The notes: a model not told the origin generated them from the sequence alone. A DNA stretch of 64,000 nucleotides from Intestinirhabdus alba (GCF_009711095.1 NZ_WMJZ01000008.1:91416-155415); one strand, 5' to 3'. Numbered from the stretch's first letter, positions 36,980 through 49,279 are shown. Translations and numbers: made by a program.

Positions 36980-37171
36980 ATGCCTGATAAACCGCCTTAT
37001 CCACGTGAAGCGCGCATTGTGACCGTTGAAAAAGGTACGCCGGGCCAGACGGTGACCTGGTATCAACTGCGGGCCGATCATCCGAAACCCGATGCGCTGA
37101 TCGGCGAATATCCCAACGCTCAGGAAGCGATGGACGCCAAAAAACGCTATGAGGATCCTGATAAAACCTGA
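36980..37171 (+). CDS. yaiA: Small protein YaiA
   Basis: The 63-residue protein has the E. coli YaiA length and pattern ([34 protein letters not shown]). It lies 26 bp after aroL with an AGAGGGG ribosome site, in the aroL-yaiA-aroM unit. Function is unknown. Confidence 0.9.
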   Translation: MPDKPPYPREARIVTVEKGTPGQTVTWYQLRADHPKPDALIGEYPNAQEAMDAKKRYEDPDKT

Positions 37172-37405
37172 CTCCAACCGCCGCCCGGAAGGGACTCTGA
37201 GCGCGCCTGCATCACATTTTTACATAATTAAATTTTGTTTCTGAAGATGAACAGCGCTCAATAACAAAATATTACTGGATTTTTTTTGAACTTTTACAAA
37301 CTGCTTTAAGCAACTTCTGCCAGGCTTTTGACGTTTTACGCGACGGCAGCGGCTGCGTTAAGCATGTGCCCGGGAATGAACGACGAAGTAAAAAGGTGGA
37401 AAATA

Positions 37406-38083
37406 ATGAGTGCGTCGTTGGCGATTCTTACAATCGGCGTTGTACCTATGCGTGAAGTCTTACCGCTGTTAACCGAGTTTATTGATGAACAGCACATTAC
37501 CCACCATAGTCTGCTGGGAAAGATGAGCCGTGAAGAGGTGATGGCAAACTACCCGATAGAGGAGGGCGAAACGCCGCTGCTCACGCTGCTCAGCGACAAC
37601 CAGCTGGCCCACGTTTCCCGTCAGAAGGTTGAGCGGGATCTGCAGGGGGTGGTTGAGGTGCTTGATAACCAGGGCTACGATGTCATTTTACTCATGAGCA
37701 CCGCCGCCCTTAACAGCCTTACCGTTCGTAACAGCGTTCTGCTGGAGCCGCTGCGCATTATCCCCCCGCTGGTGGCCTCTATTGTCGACAGCCATCAGGT
37801 GGGCGTCATCGTGCCGGTGGAGGAGCTGCTGGCCGAGCAGGCGGTGAAATGGCAGGTTTTACAAAAGCCGCCGGTCTATTCGCTGGCTAACCCGGTGCAC
37901 GGCAGCAGCCAGGCGCTGATCGACGCCGGCCGCGCGCTGCTGAACAACGGGGCCGACGTCATCATGCTGGACTGCCTGGGGTTTAACCAACGCCATCGCG
38001 ATTTGCTGCAAAAAGCGCTGAATGTACCGGTACTGCTGTCACATATTTTGATTGCGCGGCTGGCCTCGGAGCTGCTGGCCTGA
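37406..38083 (+). CDS. aroM: AroM family protein
   Basis: The 225-residue protein of unknown function is traditionally co-regulated with aroL by TyrR. Conserved start [21 protein letters not shown] and [15 protein letters not shown] near the end recall Asp/Glu-racemase-like folds. The ATG at 37406 follows AAAAGGTGG; an upstream start at 37328 would add 26 unlike residues. The 234-bp gap after yaiA is AT-rich and may hold its own promoter. Confidence 0.92.
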   Translation: MSASLAILTIGVVPMREVLPLLTEFIDEQHITHHSLLGKMSREEVMANYPIEEGETPLLTLLSDNQLAHVSRQKVERDLQGVVEVLDNQGYDVILLMSTAALNSLTVRNSVLLEPLRIIPPLVASIVDSHQVGVIVPVEELLAEQAVKWQVLQKPPVYSLANPVHGSSQALIDAGRALLNNGADVIMLDCLGFNQRHRDLLQKALNVPVLLSHILIARLASELLA

Positions 38084-38158
38084 TTTGGCGCGGCGTCCCG
38101 GTTCAGGGACACCGCCTGTCTATAATGAACGTTCACTTTATCAACAGGGGAGCGGCCC

Positions 38159-38443
38159 ATGCTGCAAAATAACGAATACTTTTCCGGCAAAGTGAAATCA
38201 ATTGGCTTTTCCAGCAGCGACACCGGGCGCGCCAGCGTCGGGGTCATGGTGGCGGGCGAATACCGTTTCACCACCGCAGAGCCGGAGGAGATGACGGTCG
38301 TCAGCGGCGCGCTGAAGGTTCTGCTGCCGGACGCCGTCGAATGGCGGGTGTTTGGCACGGGCGAGACGTTCAGGGTCCCCGGCCACAGCGAGTTTTATAT
38401 GCAGGCCGCGGAGCCGGCCTCCTGGCTGTGCCGCTATCTGTAG
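38159..38443 (+). CDS. ppnP: Pyrimidine/purine nucleoside phosphorylase PpnP
   Basis: The 94-residue single-domain cupin (YaiE) splits diverse nucleosides by phosphorolysis. The family pattern is complete: [34 protein letters not shown] and the ending SWLCRYL. A TATAAT -10 element lies at 38121-38126 and AGGGGAG precedes the start, so it has its own promoter. Confidence 0.94.
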   Translation: MLQNNEYFSGKVKSIGFSSSDTGRASVGVMVAGEYRFTTAEPEEMTVVSGALKVLLPDAVEWRVFGTGETFRVPGHSEFYMQAAEPASWLCRYL

Positions 38444-38478
38444 CGGCGCTCTTTTTCTTCGTTCAAAGAGGAGTCTGC

Positions 38479-39402
38479 CTAAGCCTGAACCGGGCGCTGG
38501 GCCTCGCCGCCCAGACCTTCCACCAGGCTTTGGATCAGCGCCGCCAGCTCGCCGGTCATCAGGATAAAATCGGCGTCAAAGCGCTGGGCATAATCTTCGC
38601 GATCGATATCCTGGTTCTGGTCGCGCAGTTCGTCGCTGAACTTCAGGCGCTTCAGGGAGCCGTCATCGCAGATCGTAAACTGAACGCGCTGCTGCCAGTC
38701 GAGGGCCAGCTTCGTTACCACCTTCCCGGCCTCGATGTGCGCGGCGATCTCGTCGCTGACCAGATCCTGCTTCTTCGCGCGGATCACGCCGCCGTCCTCC
38801 AGCATCGCCTTCAGCTCGGCCTCGTCAAGCAGCTGGAAGCTCTGGGCCACGGTGCCGGAGCGCACCCACTCGGTGAGCGTCAGCTCAATCGGATTTTCCA
38901 GCGTCAGGGGAACCACCGGCAGCGAGCCGAGGCTTTTGCGCAGCAGCGCCAGCATATCTTCAGCTTTTTTGGCGCTGGCGCAGTCCACGATAATCAGGCC
39001 GTTGACGGTGTCGATCCACATCATCGTCTGGCTGAAGCGGCTGAACGCCCGCGGCAGCAGTGAGTGCAGCACCTCATCTTTCAGGGAGTCTTTTTCGGTC
39101 TTCTTCAGCTTGCGGGCCTGTTCGGCCTCCAGCCGGGCGATTTTCGCCTCCAGCGCCTGCTTGATCACCGGCGCGGGCAGAATTTTTTCCTCTTTGCGCG
39201 CGCAGATAATAATCTGGCCGTTGACGGCGTGGGTCAGCGCGTCGCTGTGCGATCCCATTGGTGATACCCAGCCCATTTTCGCCATATCCTGGCTGCCGCA
39301 GGGGGTAAAGGTCATCGAGGCGAGCTGTTTTTCCATCTCCTCGGCGCGCAGCGACACGTCGCGGCTAAGGCGGTAAACCATTAAATTTTTAAACCACAGC
39401 AT
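38479..39402 (-). CDS. rdgC: Recombination-associated protein RdgC
   Basis: RdgC is a ring-shaped dimeric DNA-binding protein that restrains RecA loading. The 307-residue protein starts [16 protein letters not shown] at 39402; the frame's four extra upstream residues are not used. Typical segments include [16 protein letters not shown] and [20 protein letters not shown]. It is divergent from mak. Confidence 0.95.
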   Translation of the reverse strand: MLWFKNLMVYRLSRDVSLRAEEMEKQLASMTFTPCGSQDMAKMGWVSPMGSHSDALTHAVNGQIIICARKEEKILPAPVIKQALEAKIARLEAEQARKLKKTEKDSLKDEVLHSLLPRAFSRFSQTMMWIDTVNGLIIVDCASAKKAEDMLALLRKSLGSLPVVPLTLENPIELTLTEWVRSGTVAQSFQLLDEAELKAMLEDGGVIRAKKQDLVSDEIAAHIEAGKVVTKLALDWQQRVQFTICDDGSLKRLKFSDELRDQNQDIDREDYAQRFDADFILMTGELAALIQSLVEGLGGEAQRPVQA

Positions 39403-39589
39403 GATAATTTCCACGGCCTTGTCGTTAAATCCAGCGGGGAACCTTCCCCAACATGTCGGGCCGGGCAGGACGGTAACGCGCCCGCAGCCCGAACGTAGTC
39501 GGGTATAATAACCAATTGTCGGCGGGCGCGCATTGCCAATCAGAAGGCCCGCTTTTACCGTGGGAATGTCTTATGCTGAGGAGCGTCGG

Positions 39590-40498
39590 GTGCGGATAGG
39601 TATAGATTTGGGCGGTACGAAAACGGAGGTTATCGCGCTGGGCGAGGCGGGGGAGCAGCTTTATCGCCACCGTTTGCCCACGCCGCGCGAGGACTATCGG
39701 CAGACAATTGAAACCATCGCCACGCTGGTGGCGATGGCGGAGCGGGAGACGGGCCTGCGTGGCTCGGTGGGGGTGGGGATCCCCGGATCGATTTCGCCCT
39801 TTAGCGGCATGGTGAAGAACGCCAACTCCACCTGGCTTAACGGCCGGCCGTTCGATAAGGATCTCAGCGCGCGGCTGGAGCGCGAGGTACGGCTGGCAAA
39901 CGACGCCAACTGCCTCGCGGTCTCCGAGGCGGTGGACGGCGCGGCGGCGGGGGCGCAGACCGTATTTGCGGTGATTATCGGCACCGGCTGCGGCGCGGGG
40001 GTGGCGCTGAACGGACGGGCGCACGCCGGCGGCAACGGCACCGCGGGCGAGTGGGGGCATAACCCGCTGCCGTGGATGGATGACGATGAGCTGCGCTATC
40101 GCCAGGAGGTGCCCTGCTACTGCGGCAGGCAGGGATGCATTGAAATCTTTATTTCCGGCACCGGCTTCGCCACGGACTACCGGCGTCTGAGCGGCGCGGC
40201 GCGCGGCGGCGGCGACATCGTCCGGCTGGCGGAGGCGCAGGACCCGGTGGCGGAGCTGGCGTTAAGCCGTTACGAGACGCGGCTGGCGAAAGCGCTGGCG
40301 CACGTGGTGAATATCCTCGATCCGGATGTCATCGTGCTGGGCGGCGGAATGAGCAACGTTGACAGGCTGTATCACCGCGTACCGCCGCTGCTTAAGCAGT
40401 TCGTTTTTGGCGGTGAGTGTGAAACGCCGCTGCGTAAGGCACTGCACGGCGACTCCAGCGGAGTGCGCGGCGCGGCCTGGCTGTGGCCGCAGGGGTGA
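39590..40498 (+). CDS. mak: Fructokinase Mak (ROK family)
   Basis: This cytoplasmic ROK-family sugar kinase phosphorylates fructose (and mannose). The start is GTG at 39590 with GAGGAG upstream, giving [17 protein letters not shown] as in E. coli Mak. The family zinc motif (GHNPLPW then [10 protein letters not shown]) and ATP site (IIGTGCGAG) are present. It has 302 residues. In E. coli araJ lies between mak and sbcC; here the two are separated by only 100 bp and araJ is absent. Confidence 0.94.
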   Translation: MRIGIDLGGTKTEVIALGEAGEQLYRHRLPTPREDYRQTIETIATLVAMAERETGLRGSVGVGIPGSISPFSGMVKNANSTWLNGRPFDKDLSARLEREVRLANDANCLAVSEAVDGAAAGAQTVFAVIIGTGCGAGVALNGRAHAGGNGTAGEWGHNPLPWMDDDELRYRQEVPCYCGRQGCIEIFISGTGFATDYRRLSGAARGGGDIVRLAEAQDPVAELALSRYETRLAKALAHVVNILDPDVIVLGGGMSNVDRLYHRVPPLLKQFVFGGECETPLRKALHGDSSGVRGAAWLWPQG

Positions 40499-40597
40499 TC
40501 CGCACCGCCCGCCGGGCGTCCGCTCCGGGGACGGCGCTGTTCGCCGGGTGAGGCGGCGGATTCATCGCCATGCGCCCGCCGGCGGCCTCTTTCCACG

Positions 40598-43500
40598 CTA
40601 TTTAACGGCGTAGGCAGGATCGAGCCGGCTGTAGCCCAGCCCGTTGATCTTTCTCACCTTAATCTGCACCGGGATGCGCTCTTTCATGGCTTCGACGTGG
40701 CTGATAACGCCAATGGTTTTACCGCTGGCGTTCAGGGCGTCCAGGGCGTCCAGGGCGGTATCCAGGGTTTCACTGTCGAGGGTGCCGAAGCCTTCGTCCA
40801 GAAACAGCGAGTCGATGCGCGTTTTATGGCTGACCAGGTCCGAGAGGGCCAGCGCCAGCGCGAGGCTGACCAGGAAGCTCTCGCCGCCGGAGAGGGTGCG
40901 GGTGTCGCGCACGGCGTCGGCCTGCCAGGTATCCACCACCTCCAGCTCCAGCGCCTCGCTGGCCTTGCGCTGCAGCAGATAGCGTCCGTGCAGGCGGGTC
41001 AGCTGGCGATTGGCCAGCCAGACCAGATTATCCAGCGTCAGCCCCTGGGCGTACTTGCGGAACTTGTCGCCCTCTTTCGAACCGATAAGCGCGTTCAGGT
41101 AGCCCCAGTCCTCCACCCGCTGCGCGGTCTGCGCAATCTCCTGCATCAACGCCTGCTGGCGGCGGCGATTCTCCTCGTCCTGACGCAGCTGCTGGCGGAT
41201 CTCCCCCTGTCGGGAGGCGTTATCGCGCAGCTGGCTGCCCAGCTGGTTGACGGCCTGCTCCAGCGCCCCGGCGGTGGTCCGGGTCAGATCCAGCCCGTCG
41301 GGGCGCAGCTGCAGATGGTGTTCCAGCGCCTGCGCCGACCGTGAGGCCAGCAACTGGGCCTGCTGCAGCTGGTTTTCCAGCGCCTGCTTCTGCTGCTCCA
41401 GCGCGGCCAGGGTCTCATCGTCCAGCAGGGCGGCGAGAAAGGCGTCCCGGTCGGCGAAGACGCTCTCCTGCAGGGCGGCGTCAAACTGCGCCTGCGCTTC
41501 GGCGACGCGGCGGTTCTCCTGCTCCGCCTGCTGGCCCAGCGTCTGCAGCTGGCTGTGCAGCGACAGGCACCTGTCGTGCAGCTGACGCCAGTCATCCAGC
41601 GGGATCGCCTCCTCGTCCCCGCTGGCCGGGGCGGCGGGCGGCAGCGTTTCCAGCAGCGGCTTCAGCCGGTCGCAGTGCGCCTGCAGCGCCTCAAGCTCCG
41701 CCTGCCGCGCCTGCCAGCTTTGGGCTTCCCCGGCGCGCGCCGCCAGCCATGCCGCTTCGTCGCCCTCTGCGGGCGGCGTCAGCCCATAGCGCGCCAGCCC
41801 GGCGGCCAGCGTGGCCTGGCACCGGGCGAGCTGCTGCCCGAACAGATCCACCTGCTGGCGGTGGGCGGCGACCTGCCTCTGCAGATCGTGGCGTTGGCGA
41901 AGCTGGTACAGCTGCCGCTCGTGCTCATCCTGGGCCGCCAGCCAGGGCTGAATCTCCTCCTGCGGTTGCAGGGCGATGCCCAGGCCGTCGATGGTCGCCT
42001 GCCACGCCTGAGTAAGCGTTCGCTCCTCTTCGGCCAGCGCTTTCGCCTCGTCTTCGTCGCGCTGTAGCTGGCGGGTCAGCGCTTCAAGCTGGCCGCGCAG
42101 CGCGGCCCCTTCGTCGGCCAGCGCTTTGACCTCCTTATCCAGTTCATCGCGCCGCGCCTGGTTGACGCCCGGCTCCAGCGCCCGCCAGGCCACCGCCGAC
42201 GGATGGCTGGTTGAGCCGCAGAGGGGACACGGCTCGCCCGGCTGCAGCAGGGCGCGCTGGGCCTCCAGATCCTTAATGCGCGCCTCCTGGTCACAGAGCG
42301 TTTTCAGGTCAAGATAGTGCTGATTTTTCTCTTTATAGCGTTGGCGCTTTTCCGCCAGCGCGGACGCCTGTTGCGCCTGCTCCTGTTGGCTCCGGGCGAG
42401 GGCGGCCAGCAGCTGCTCCCGCCGCTTCAGCGTCGGGGCCAGCCGGGTATGAAGGGCGGCGAGGCGCTGGCGCAGCGGACGGGTTTCGTCGTGGCGGGAG
42501 AGCGCCCCGGCAACCTCTTCTGCCGTCAGTGACAGGGAGAGCGGCGGCAGCGCCTCCAGCCTGCGGGCGTCGTCGGCCAGCTGCTGCTGCCACTTCAGCC
42601 GCTGCGCCCGGTCGCTCTCCCGCTGGGCCAGCAGCGCGCGCCAGCCGGCCAGTTCGCCGCTCCACTGGCGGTAGCGGTCATGGTCGGTAAGCCAGTCGGC
42701 CAGCGTCCGGGCCTCGGCCTGCAGCGCGGCGGCCTGCCGCTCGGCGCTGCGGCGCAGGCGGTCGCGCTGATCGAGATCGTGCTGTAAGCGAGCGCTTACC
42801 TCCTGCACCTGGCGATGGACGGCGGCGGTCGCGGCGCTCTGCTCCTGAATGCGCTCCCAGCGCGGGCGTAGCGTCTTTGCCGGCTGCGCCAGGGTTAGGG
42901 CCGCCAGCTGCGGCCGGGCGTTTTCCAGCGCCTGCCGGGCGGCCTGCTGCGCCTGCAGACGCTGATTGCTCTCCGCCTGTAGCTCGTTGGCGCGCGTCAG
43001 CCACTGCAGGTGCTGCTGCTGGCGCTGCTGACCGGCCTGCAGCTGTTTTTCTTCGTCAGTGAGCGCCTGCATACTCTCCGTCAGGGCCTGACGCTGCTCC
43101 GCCGCCAGCAGGGTGACGCCGCTGGCCTGCGCCTGGAGGGTTTCCAGCTCGCCGCGCGCGGCCTTGTGCTTCTCAAAGACCGTTGCGGAAATCTGCCCGT
43201 AGATTTCCGTGCCGGTCAGCTCTTCCAGCAGTTCGGCGCGCTCTTTAGCCCTGGCGTTGAGAAAGGCGGCGAACTGCCCCTGGGAGAGCAGCATCGAGCG
43301 GGTGAAGCGCTCGTAGTCCAGGCCGGTGAGGGCGGCGGTCAGCTCCAGTTTATCCTTGATCTTATCGGCGAAAATTTTGCCGTCGACGCAGCGCGCCAGC
43401 TCCACCCGCGGTGCCTGCAGGTTGCCGTCGGGCAGGCCGCGGGCGCGGTTCTGGCTCCAGAAGGCGCGCCAGGCTTCTCCTTTTACTTCGAACTCCACCT

Positions 43501-43744
43501 CCGCCAGGCATTCGGTGGTGTCGCGGGTCATCAGATCGTTCTGCGACTGCGATACGGTGCTCAGGCGCGGCGTCTCGTGGTACAGCGCCAGGCAGATGGC
43601 GTCGAGCAGGGTGGTTTTTCCGGCACCGGTCGGGCCGGTAATAGCGAACAGCCCGTTGCTGGCAAACGGCTCGGCGGTAAAATCGACCTTCCACTCCCCC
43701 TTCAGGGAGTTCAGGTTCTTCAGGCGCAGGCTAAGGATCTTCAC
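40598..43744 (-). CDS. sbcC: Nuclease SbcCD subunit C (SMC-like ATPase)
   Basis: SbcC, with SbcD, cleaves DNA hairpins and protein-blocked ends. The 1048-residue protein has an N-terminal Walker A (GPTGAGKTT at 37-45), very long heptad-rich arms, a zinc hook (CPLCGSTSH near residue 505), the ABC signature [21 protein letters not shown] split across the C-terminal lobe, and Walker [13 protein letters not shown]. The start is GTG at 43744 overlapping the sbcD stop (GTGA). A tandem 9-bp repeat encodes LDALDALNA at 40733-40760 and is also present in E. coli. Confidence 0.95.
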   Translation of the reverse strand: MKILSLRLKNLNSLKGEWKVDFTAEPFASNGLFAITGPTGAGKTTLLDAICLALYHETPRLSTVSQSQNDLMTRDTTECLAEVEFEVKGEAWRAFWSQNRARGLPDGNLQAPRVELARCVDGKIFADKIKDKLELTAALTGLDYERFTRSMLLSQGQFAAFLNARAKERAELLEELTGTEIYGQISATVFEKHKAARGELETLQAQASGVTLLAAEQRQALTESMQALTDEEKQLQAGQQRQQQHLQWLTRANELQAESNQRLQAQQAARQALENARPQLAALTLAQPAKTLRPRWERIQEQSAATAAVHRQVQEVSARLQHDLDQRDRLRRSAERQAAALQAEARTLADWLTDHDRYRQWSGELAGWRALLAQRESDRAQRLKWQQQLADDARRLEALPPLSLSLTAEEVAGALSRHDETRPLRQRLAALHTRLAPTLKRREQLLAALARSQQEQAQQASALAEKRQRYKEKNQHYLDLKTLCDQEARIKDLEAQRALLQPGEPCPLCGSTSHPSAVAWRALEPGVNQARRDELDKEVKALADEGAALRGQLEALTRQLQRDEDEAKALAEEERTLTQAWQATIDGLGIALQPQEEIQPWLAAQDEHERQLYQLRQRHDLQRQVAAHRQQVDLFGQQLARCQATLAAGLARYGLTPPAEGDEAAWLAARAGEAQSWQARQAELEALQAHCDRLKPLLETLPPAAPASGDEEAIPLDDWRQLHDRCLSLHSQLQTLGQQAEQENRRVAEAQAQFDAALQESVFADRDAFLAALLDDETLAALEQQKQALENQLQQAQLLASRSAQALEHHLQLRPDGLDLTRTTAGALEQAVNQLGSQLRDNASRQGEIRQQLRQDEENRRRQQALMQEIAQTAQRVEDWGYLNALIGSKEGDKFRKYAQGLTLDNLVWLANRQLTRLHGRYLLQRKASEALELEVVDTWQADAVRDTRTLSGGESFLVSLALALALSDLVSHKTRIDSLFLDEGFGTLDSETLDTALDALDALNASGKTIGVISHVEAMKERIPVQIKVRKINGLGYSRLDPAYAVK

Positions 43745-44943
43745 GCTTCTTCCTCCCCGCCAAGGGCCTGGACGGCGGCGGTGAACAGCTGGTTGAGGCG
43801 CGCGCGCTGCGGTTCATCCAGCGTTTCCAGGGCCAGGCGGCGATGAAACACCTCCTCCACGCTCAGCTCGCTCAGGGTTTCCCGCCGTTCGGTGTGCATC
43901 ATCTGCTCGCGCAGCTCCCGGCTGCGCCGCACCAGCAGCACCTCCACCGGCAGCGATTCGGTCAGGGCCTGAATTTTGCGCCGGGCGTCGTGCAGATATG
44001 CGTCGGTGGTGATTTCGATATCCAGCCACACCGGCGACGGCGGCTGTAGGTCCCGCCACTGGGCCAGTTGGGCGGCCACGGCGGCCAGATCGCCCTTCAG
44101 CACCGCCAGGGGCTGGGTTACCGGCACGCTAAGGCTCTCTACGCTCTGCAGCCTGCCTCCGGCAAAGCTCACCAGATGAACGGATTTACTTTTTCCGCAC
44201 TCGTCAAAGCTCAGCGCGATGGGCGAGCCGCTGTAGCGGATATGCTCCGTGCCGCCCACCGCCTGGGGCCGGTGAATATGCCCCAGCGCAATGTAGTCGG
44301 CGGGGGGAAAGTGTTGCGCCGGAAAGGCGTCCAGCGTGCCGATATAGATGTCGCGCACCGCGTCGCTTTTACTGGCACCGACGGTGGACAGATGGCCGGT
44401 GGCGATCACCGGCAGCGGGCGATCGCCGCGCAGGGCGCAGGCCTCTTCATACTGTCGCTGGTAATAGTCGGTGATGGCCGCCAGCAGGCGCTGCTGCTTT
44501 TCACTGCCCGACAGCCCCGCCTGGCTGGAGGTGATGTCGCGCGGGCGCAGGAAGGGGATTGGACACAGTATCGCGCCCGGCGTGCCGTCCCGGCGCTTCA
44601 GCTCCAGCGGCGCGCGCCCGGCGCTGGCGACGACCGTGGTGTTGAGGAACGCCAGAATCTCACGCGATTCGTTAAGGGTAGCCACCGAGTCGTGATTCCC
44701 GGCCAGCACCACCAGATGGCAGCCCGTCCGCTGGAGGTTGACGACGAAACGGTTGTACAGCTCGCGGGCGTAGCTTGGCGGCGAACCGGTATCGAAAATA
44801 TCGCCCGCCACGATAATGGCATCCACCGCGTGGGATTGCGCCACGTCCAGCAGCCAGTCGAGGAAGGCCTGATGCTCGGCGGCGCGGCTTTTACTGTAAA
44901 AATTTTGTCCCAGGTGCCAGTCGGAGGTGTGGAGGATGCGCAT
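43741..44943 (-). CDS. sbcD: Nuclease SbcCD subunit D (Mre11-like)
   Basis: SbcD is the Mn-dependent nuclease subunit, 400 residues. Metallophosphoesterase motifs are in order: [31 protein letters not shown] and LGHIHRP. The ATG at 44943 is the family start ([11 protein letters not shown]); the frame continues upstream to 45789 across phoB and is spurious there. It diverges from phoB and is first in the sbcDC operon. Confidence 0.95.
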   Translation of the reverse strand: MRILHTSDWHLGQNFYSKSRAAEHQAFLDWLLDVAQSHAVDAIIVAGDIFDTGSPPSYARELYNRFVVNLQRTGCHLVVLAGNHDSVATLNESREILAFLNTTVVASAGRAPLELKRRDGTPGAILCPIPFLRPRDITSSQAGLSGSEKQQRLLAAITDYYQRQYEEACALRGDRPLPVIATGHLSTVGASKSDAVRDIYIGTLDAFPAQHFPPADYIALGHIHRPQAVGGTEHIRYSGSPIALSFDECGKSKSVHLVSFAGGRLQSVESLSVPVTQPLAVLKGDLAAVAAQLAQWRDLQPPSPVWLDIEITTDAYLHDARRKIQALTESLPVEVLLVRRSRELREQMMHTERRETLSELSVEEVFHRRLALETLDEPQRARLNQLFTAAVQALGGEEEA

Positions 44944-45088
44944 ACTCTGTCCATGGTAAAAAAGCCTGGGCGGGATTATACACCCGTCACCCTTCAGGCT
45001 GCATATGCGTTGGCCTGTCTCCTTGCGAGCCGGATATCGCCCGGCGGTCAACGGCCTGCGCCTCGTCTCTGGCGCATTTTTCATAAAT

Positions 45089-45106
45089 CTGTCATAAATC
45101 TGACGC
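45089..45106 (+). promoter_or_regulatory. Pho box of phoB
   Basis: CTGTCATAAATCTGACGC matches two PhoB half-sites (CTGTCAT and CTGaCgc) separated by the A/T spacer, about 50 bp before phoB. A further TTCATAAAT block just upstream may extend it. It implies positive autoregulation. Confidence 0.8.
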
Positions 45107-45156
45107 ATAATAACGCCGCATTCATAATCGGTAATTACTCTGTAACAGGGCAAATC

Positions 45157-45846
45157 ATGGCGAGACGTATACTGGTCGTAGAAGATGAAACTGCCATTCG
45201 TGAGATGGTTTGCTTTGTGCTTGAGCAAAATGGCTTTCAGCCGGTCGGGGCCGAAGATTATGACAGCGGGTTGACCCAGCTTAACGAACCCTGGCCGGAT
45301 CTGATCCTCCTTGACTGGATGCTGCCCGGCGGCTCCGGCCTGCAGTTTATCAGGCACCTGAAGCGCGAGGCCCTGACCCGTAATATCCCGGTGGTGATGC
45401 TGACCGCCAGAGGCGAAGAAGAGGATCGCGTCCGCGGGCTGGAGACCGGTGCCGACGACTACATTACCAAGCCCTTTTCCCCGAAGGAGCTGGTGGCGCG
45501 TATCAGGGCGGTGATGCGCCGCATTTCGCCGATGGCGGTGGAAGAGACTATCGAAATGCAGGGGCTGAGCCTCGATCCTGTCTCCCATCGCGTGATGAGC
45601 GGCGAAAATCCGCTCGATATGGGGCCGACCGAATTCAAACTGCTGCACTTCTTTATGACCCATCCGGAGCGCGTCTACAGTCGCGAGCAGCTGCTTAACC
45701 ACGTCTGGGGCACCAACGTTTACGTTGAAGACCGGACGGTTGATGTGCATATCCGCCGCCTGCGTAGGGCGCTGGAAACCAGCGGGCACGATCGGATGGT
45801 GCAGACGGTGCGCGGCACCGGATACCGTTTTTCGTCCCGTTTCTGA
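45157..45846 (+). CDS. phoB: Phosphate regulon response regulator PhoB
   Basis: The 229-residue protein has a receiver domain (E9-D10, phospho-acceptor D53 in [11 protein letters not shown]105 in ITKPFSP) and an OmpR-type winged helix ([34 protein letters not shown]). PhoB activates phosphate-starvation genes. It is preceded by a Pho box and followed by phoR after 39 bp. The upstream frame beginning at 44068 belongs to the sbcD antisense and is ignored. Confidence 0.97.
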   Translation: MARRILVVEDETAIREMVCFVLEQNGFQPVGAEDYDSGLTQLNEPWPDLILLDWMLPGGSGLQFIRHLKREALTRNIPVVMLTARGEEEDRVRGLETGADDYITKPFSPKELVARIRAVMRRISPMAVEETIEMQGLSLDPVSHRVMSGENPLDMGPTEFKLLHFFMTHPERVYSREQLLNHVWGTNVYVEDRTVDVHIRRLRRALETSGHDRMVQTVRGTGYRFSSRF

Positions 45847-45885
45847 CCGCCAGGGTGAACGCCCGGCTCTGTAGGGAGTTTTCGT

Positions 45886-47181
45886 GTGCTGGAACGATTA
45901 TCATGGAAAAGGCTCGTCCAGGAGCTGATGCTCTGCTGCCTGCCGGCCCTCGCTCTCAGCGCCTTTTTCGGCTATCTGCCGTGGTTTTTGCTGGCCTCGG
46001 TGACGGGGCTGCTGATCTGGCATTTCTGGAACTTACTGCGCCTCTCCTGGTGGCTGTGGGTTGACAGAAGTATGACGCCGCCGCCGGGGCGTGGCAGCTG
46101 GGAGCCGCTGCTGTACGGTCTGCACCAGATGCAGCTGCGCAACAAAAAGCGTCGCCGCGAGCTGGGTCGCCTGATTAAACGTTTTCGCAGCGGAGCGGAG
46201 TCGCTTCCCGACGCGGTGGTGCTGACCACCGAAGAGGGGAGCATTTTCTGGTGCAACGGCCTGGCGCAGCAGGTGCTGGGGCTGCGCTGGCCTGACGACA
46301 GCGGACAGAATATTCTCAATCTGCTGCGCTATCCGGAGTTTACCCACTACCTGAAGTCGCGGGACTTTACCGGGCCGCTGAATCTGGTATTGAACAGCGG
46401 GCGGCATCTGGAGATCCGCATGATGCCCTATACCGACAGACAACTGCTGATGGTGGCCCGCGACATGACCCAGATGCATCAGCTGGAGGGGATGCGCCGC
46501 ACCTTTTTTGCCAACGTCAGCCATGAGCTGCGTACCCCGCTGACGGTGCTGCAGGGCTATCTGGAGATGCTGCACGACCGGTCGCTGGAGGGCGCGGCGC
46601 GGGATAAAGCGCTGCAGACCATGCGCGAGCAGACCTCACGCATGGAGGGGCTGGTTAAACAGCTGTTGACCCTGTCAAAAATCGAAGCAGCGCCGGCGCT
46701 GTCGTTGAATGAAAGGGTGGACGTGCCGGGGCTGCTGCACGGCCTGGAGCGGCAGGCGCATACCCTCAGCCAGCATCGGCACCTTTTCAGCTTCGAGGTG
46801 GATAACCGGCTGCAGGCGTTGGGTAATGAGGAGCAGTTGTACAGCGCGATGACCAATCTGGTCTATAACGCGGTCAATCATACCCCGACGGGCACCCACA
46901 TAACGGTACGCTGGCGGCGGCTGCCGCACGGCGCGGAGTTCAGCGTGGCGGATGATGGGCCGGGCATTGCGGCGGAGCATCTTCCGCGTCTGACCGAGCG
47001 CTTTTACCGCGTGGACAGGGCGCGCTCCCGGCAAACCGGCGGCAGCGGCCTGGGGCTGGCGATTGTGAAACATGCGCTGAACCACCACGACAGCCGGCTT
47101 GAAATCGTCAGCGAGCCGGGAAAGGGATCGAGCTTTAGCTTTGTGCTGCCGGAGCGATTGATTGCCGAAAAATGTCCTTAA
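45886..47181 (+). CDS. phoR: Phosphate regulon sensor kinase PhoR
   Basis: The 431-residue kinase/phosphatase has two N-terminal membrane helices (residues 10-50), a PAS domain ([20 protein letters not shown]), the HisKA His in [20 protein letters not shown], and HATPase boxes ([32 protein letters not shown]). The start is GTG at 45886 after AGGGAG. It phosphorylates PhoB when phosphate is scarce. It lies in the phoBR operon. Confidence 0.96.
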   Translation: MLERLSWKRLVQELMLCCLPALALSAFFGYLPWFLLASVTGLLIWHFWNLLRLSWWLWVDRSMTPPPGRGSWEPLLYGLHQMQLRNKKRRRELGRLIKRFRSGAESLPDAVVLTTEEGSIFWCNGLAQQVLGLRWPDDSGQNILNLLRYPEFTHYLKSRDFTGPLNLVLNSGRHLEIRMMPYTDRQLLMVARDMTQMHQLEGMRRTFFANVSHELRTPLTVLQGYLEMLHDRSLEGAARDKALQTMREQTSRMEGLVKQLLTLSKIEAAPALSLNERVDVPGLLHGLERQAHTLSQHRHLFSFEVDNRLQALGNEEQLYSAMTNLVYNAVNHTPTGTHITVRWRRLPHGAEFSVADDGPGIAAEHLPRLTERFYRVDRARSRQTGGSGLGLAIVKHALNHHDSRLEIVSEPGKGSSFSFVLPERLIAEKCP

Positions 47182-47754
47182 GGGCTGTCCGTCAGGTTCA
47201 GGCGGCGTAATTCAGCACAAGCTGGCTATTTTTTACCGGTGGTCAAGCTGGCTATGCTGAATTTAAGGTCGATTGCTGATTTTTTGTTCGAATTATCGGC
47301 CGTACTTTTTTTGATGATATGGTTATTTATGCCAGATGAAATATTTATAATGGCATATTATTCTGGTTTATAGATCCTACCTTGCTTTAAAACGTTATAA
47401 GCGTTTAAATTGCGCCCCATGCGCACTCATACAGACTGCGTTTTAGCGGCAAATTGAAAAACTATTCTTCGCCGCGCCGGACGGGGAGTTTATCCCGCTG
47501 GTTTTGACTAAAAATTCCACCGTATTACCCTTCGGGGCGCTATACGCAAGGCCATTCAGGCGGCTTCACGGCGGTGGTTGGGTGAGTTCCCGGTGCGGAC
47601 CCGGGGCAGCAAATCTGTCGCGACAGGTTTGGAAGTAACAGCACGTCGGCAGGGCATATGCGTAGCCGGTTAACTCAACAGCCAACGAAAAGGCAGGCCG
47701 AAGGTCGATGTGTATGGATATTTTCAACACCACATCCACAGGCAGTAAGACGTT
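47182..47754. other. Long AT-rich leader between phoR and brnQ
   Basis: This 573-bp gap has no supported gene. It holds a duplicated CAAGCTGGCTAT (near 47218 and 47243), an AT-rich core (47280-47420), and a palindrome at 47611-47630. It must include the brnQ promoter; a regulated leader is possible. Confidence 0.5.
47611..47630. promoter_or_regulatory. 20-bp palindrome upstream of brnQ
   Basis: AAATCTGTCGCGACAGGTTT is a palindrome with one mismatch, about 125 bp before the brnQ start. Its shape suits a dimeric regulator; I cannot name which one. Confidence 0.4.
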
Positions 47755-49071
47755 ATGACCCATCAATTAAAATCGCGCGATATTATCGCCCTTGGCTTTA
47801 TGACCTTTGCGCTGTTTGTTGGCGCAGGTAATATTATTTTTCCGCCGATGGTTGGCCTGCAGGCGGGCGAGCAGGTCTGGAGCGCCGCCTTTGGCTTTCT
47901 GCTAACCGCCGTTGGCCTGCCCGTGCTTACCGTGGTGGCGCTGGCGAAGGTGGGCGGCGGTGTGGACAGCCTGAGTGCCCCCATCGGTAAAGTGGCGGGG
48001 GTGCTGCTGGCAACCGTCTGCTATCTGGCCGTTGGTCCGCTGTTCGCCACCCCGCGTACCGCAACGGTCTCTTTTGAGGTGGGGATCGCCCCGCTGGTCG
48101 GCGATTCCGCCATGCCGCTGCTGATCTATAGCCTGGTCTACTTCGCCATCGTGATCCTGGTGTCTCTCTATCCCGGCAAACTGCTGGATACGGTGGGTAA
48201 TTTCCTCGCGCCTTTAAAGATTGTCGCCCTGATCGTGCTCTCCATCGCGGCGGTGATTTGGCCCGCCGGTCCGATCAGCCATGCGGTTGAGGCCTATCAG
48301 CACGCCGCCTTTTCTAATGGTTTTGTTAACGGCTATTTGACCATGGATACGCTGGGCGCGCTGGTTTTCGGCATCGTTATCGTCAACGCGGCGCGCTCGC
48401 GTGGGGTGACCGAAGCGCGGCTGCTGACCCGCTATACCGTCTGGGCGGGCCTGATGGCCGGTATCGGCCTGACGCTGCTCTACCTGGCGCTGTTCCGCCT
48501 GGGAGCGGACAGCGCCTCGCTGGTTGAGCGCTCCGCCAACGGCGCGGCGATCCTCCATGCCTACGTGCAGTATACCTTTGGCGGCGCGGGAAGCCTCCTG
48601 CTGGCCGCGCTGATCTTTATCGCCTGCCTGGTCACGGCGGTGGGGCTGACCTGCGCCTGCGCCGAGTTCTTTGCCCAGTATCTGCCGTTCTCTTATCGCC
48701 TGCTGGTGTTTATCCTCGGCGGTTTTTCGATGGTGATCTCTAACCTTGGCCTTAGCCACCTGATCCATATCTCCGTTCCGGTGCTGACGGCCATTTATCC
48801 GCCGTGTATTGTTCTGGTGGTCTTAAGCTTTACCCGTTCCAGGTGGCATAATTCCTCTCGCGTTATTGCGCCGGCGATGTTTATCAGCCTGCTTTTTGGT
48901 ATCCTTGACGCGATTAAAGCCGCGAATTTTGGCGAGTGGCTTCCGGCTTGGACGCTGCGCCTGCCGCTGGCGGAGCAGGGGCTGGCGTGGCTGATGCCGA
49001 CGATAATAATGGCGATTCTGACCATTATCTGGGATCGGCTGGCGGGTCCTGAGACGCTTCGCGAGCAATAA
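47755..49071 (+). CDS. brnQ: Branched-chain amino acid carrier BrnQ
   Basis: The 438-residue, 12-helix LIV-II symporter imports leucine, isoleucine and valine. The start [31 protein letters not shown] is the family hallmark and length is normal. It is followed by an intrinsic terminator before proY. The gap to phoR is unusually long. Confidence 0.95.
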   Translation: MTHQLKSRDIIALGFMTFALFVGAGNIIFPPMVGLQAGEQVWSAAFGFLLTAVGLPVLTVVALAKVGGGVDSLSAPIGKVAGVLLATVCYLAVGPLFATPRTATVSFEVGIAPLVGDSAMPLLIYSLVYFAIVILVSLYPGKLLDTVGNFLAPLKIVALIVLSIAAVIWPAGPISHAVEAYQHAAFSNGFVNGYLTMDTLGALVFGIVIVNAARSRGVTEARLLTRYTVWAGLMAGIGLTLLYLALFRLGADSASLVERSANGAAILHAYVQYTFGGAGSLLLAALIFIACLVTAVGLTCACAEFFAQYLPFSYRLLVFILGGFSMVISNLGLSHLIHISVPVLTAIYPPCIVLVVLSFTRSRWHNSSRVIAPAMFISLLFGILDAIKAANFGEWLPAWTLRLPLAEQGLAWLMPTIIMAILTIIWDRLAGPETLREQ

Positions 49072-49222
49072 GCAGCGCTAAGGTGATATCTGGCCTGGGA
49101 GCTGAGCGGTTCGGCGGAGCGCGCCCTGTGAAATGAAGGCTGCGTCGCCAGATAAGGGCAAGGCTCATGGATGAACTGAATAGCTCAACGGTCGGCAAAG
49201 GGGCCTGAAAAAGGCGAAATTC

Positions 49223-49256
49223 ACCACGGAGCTACCGCAGGCTCCGTGGTTTTTTA
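49223..49256 (+). terminator. Intrinsic terminator between brnQ and proY
   Basis: ACCACGGAGC (49223-49232) pairs perfectly with GCTCCGTGGT (49241-49250) and is followed by six T residues. It ends about 25 bp before the proY start. Confidence 0.85.
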
Positions 49257-49279
49257 TTGTATTGATGGGTCAGGAATTG

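Noticed and set aside
40733..40760. Tandem 9-bp repeat in sbcC, considered as a slippage site or CRISPR-like array
   Set aside because: It encodes LDALDALNA, the same residues as E. coli SbcC, and is in frame; no spacer-repeat periodicity exists.
44944..45789. N-terminal extension of the sbcD frame across phoB
   Set aside because: The family start [11 protein letters not shown] is at 44943; upstream residues run antisense to phoB and have no ribosome site.
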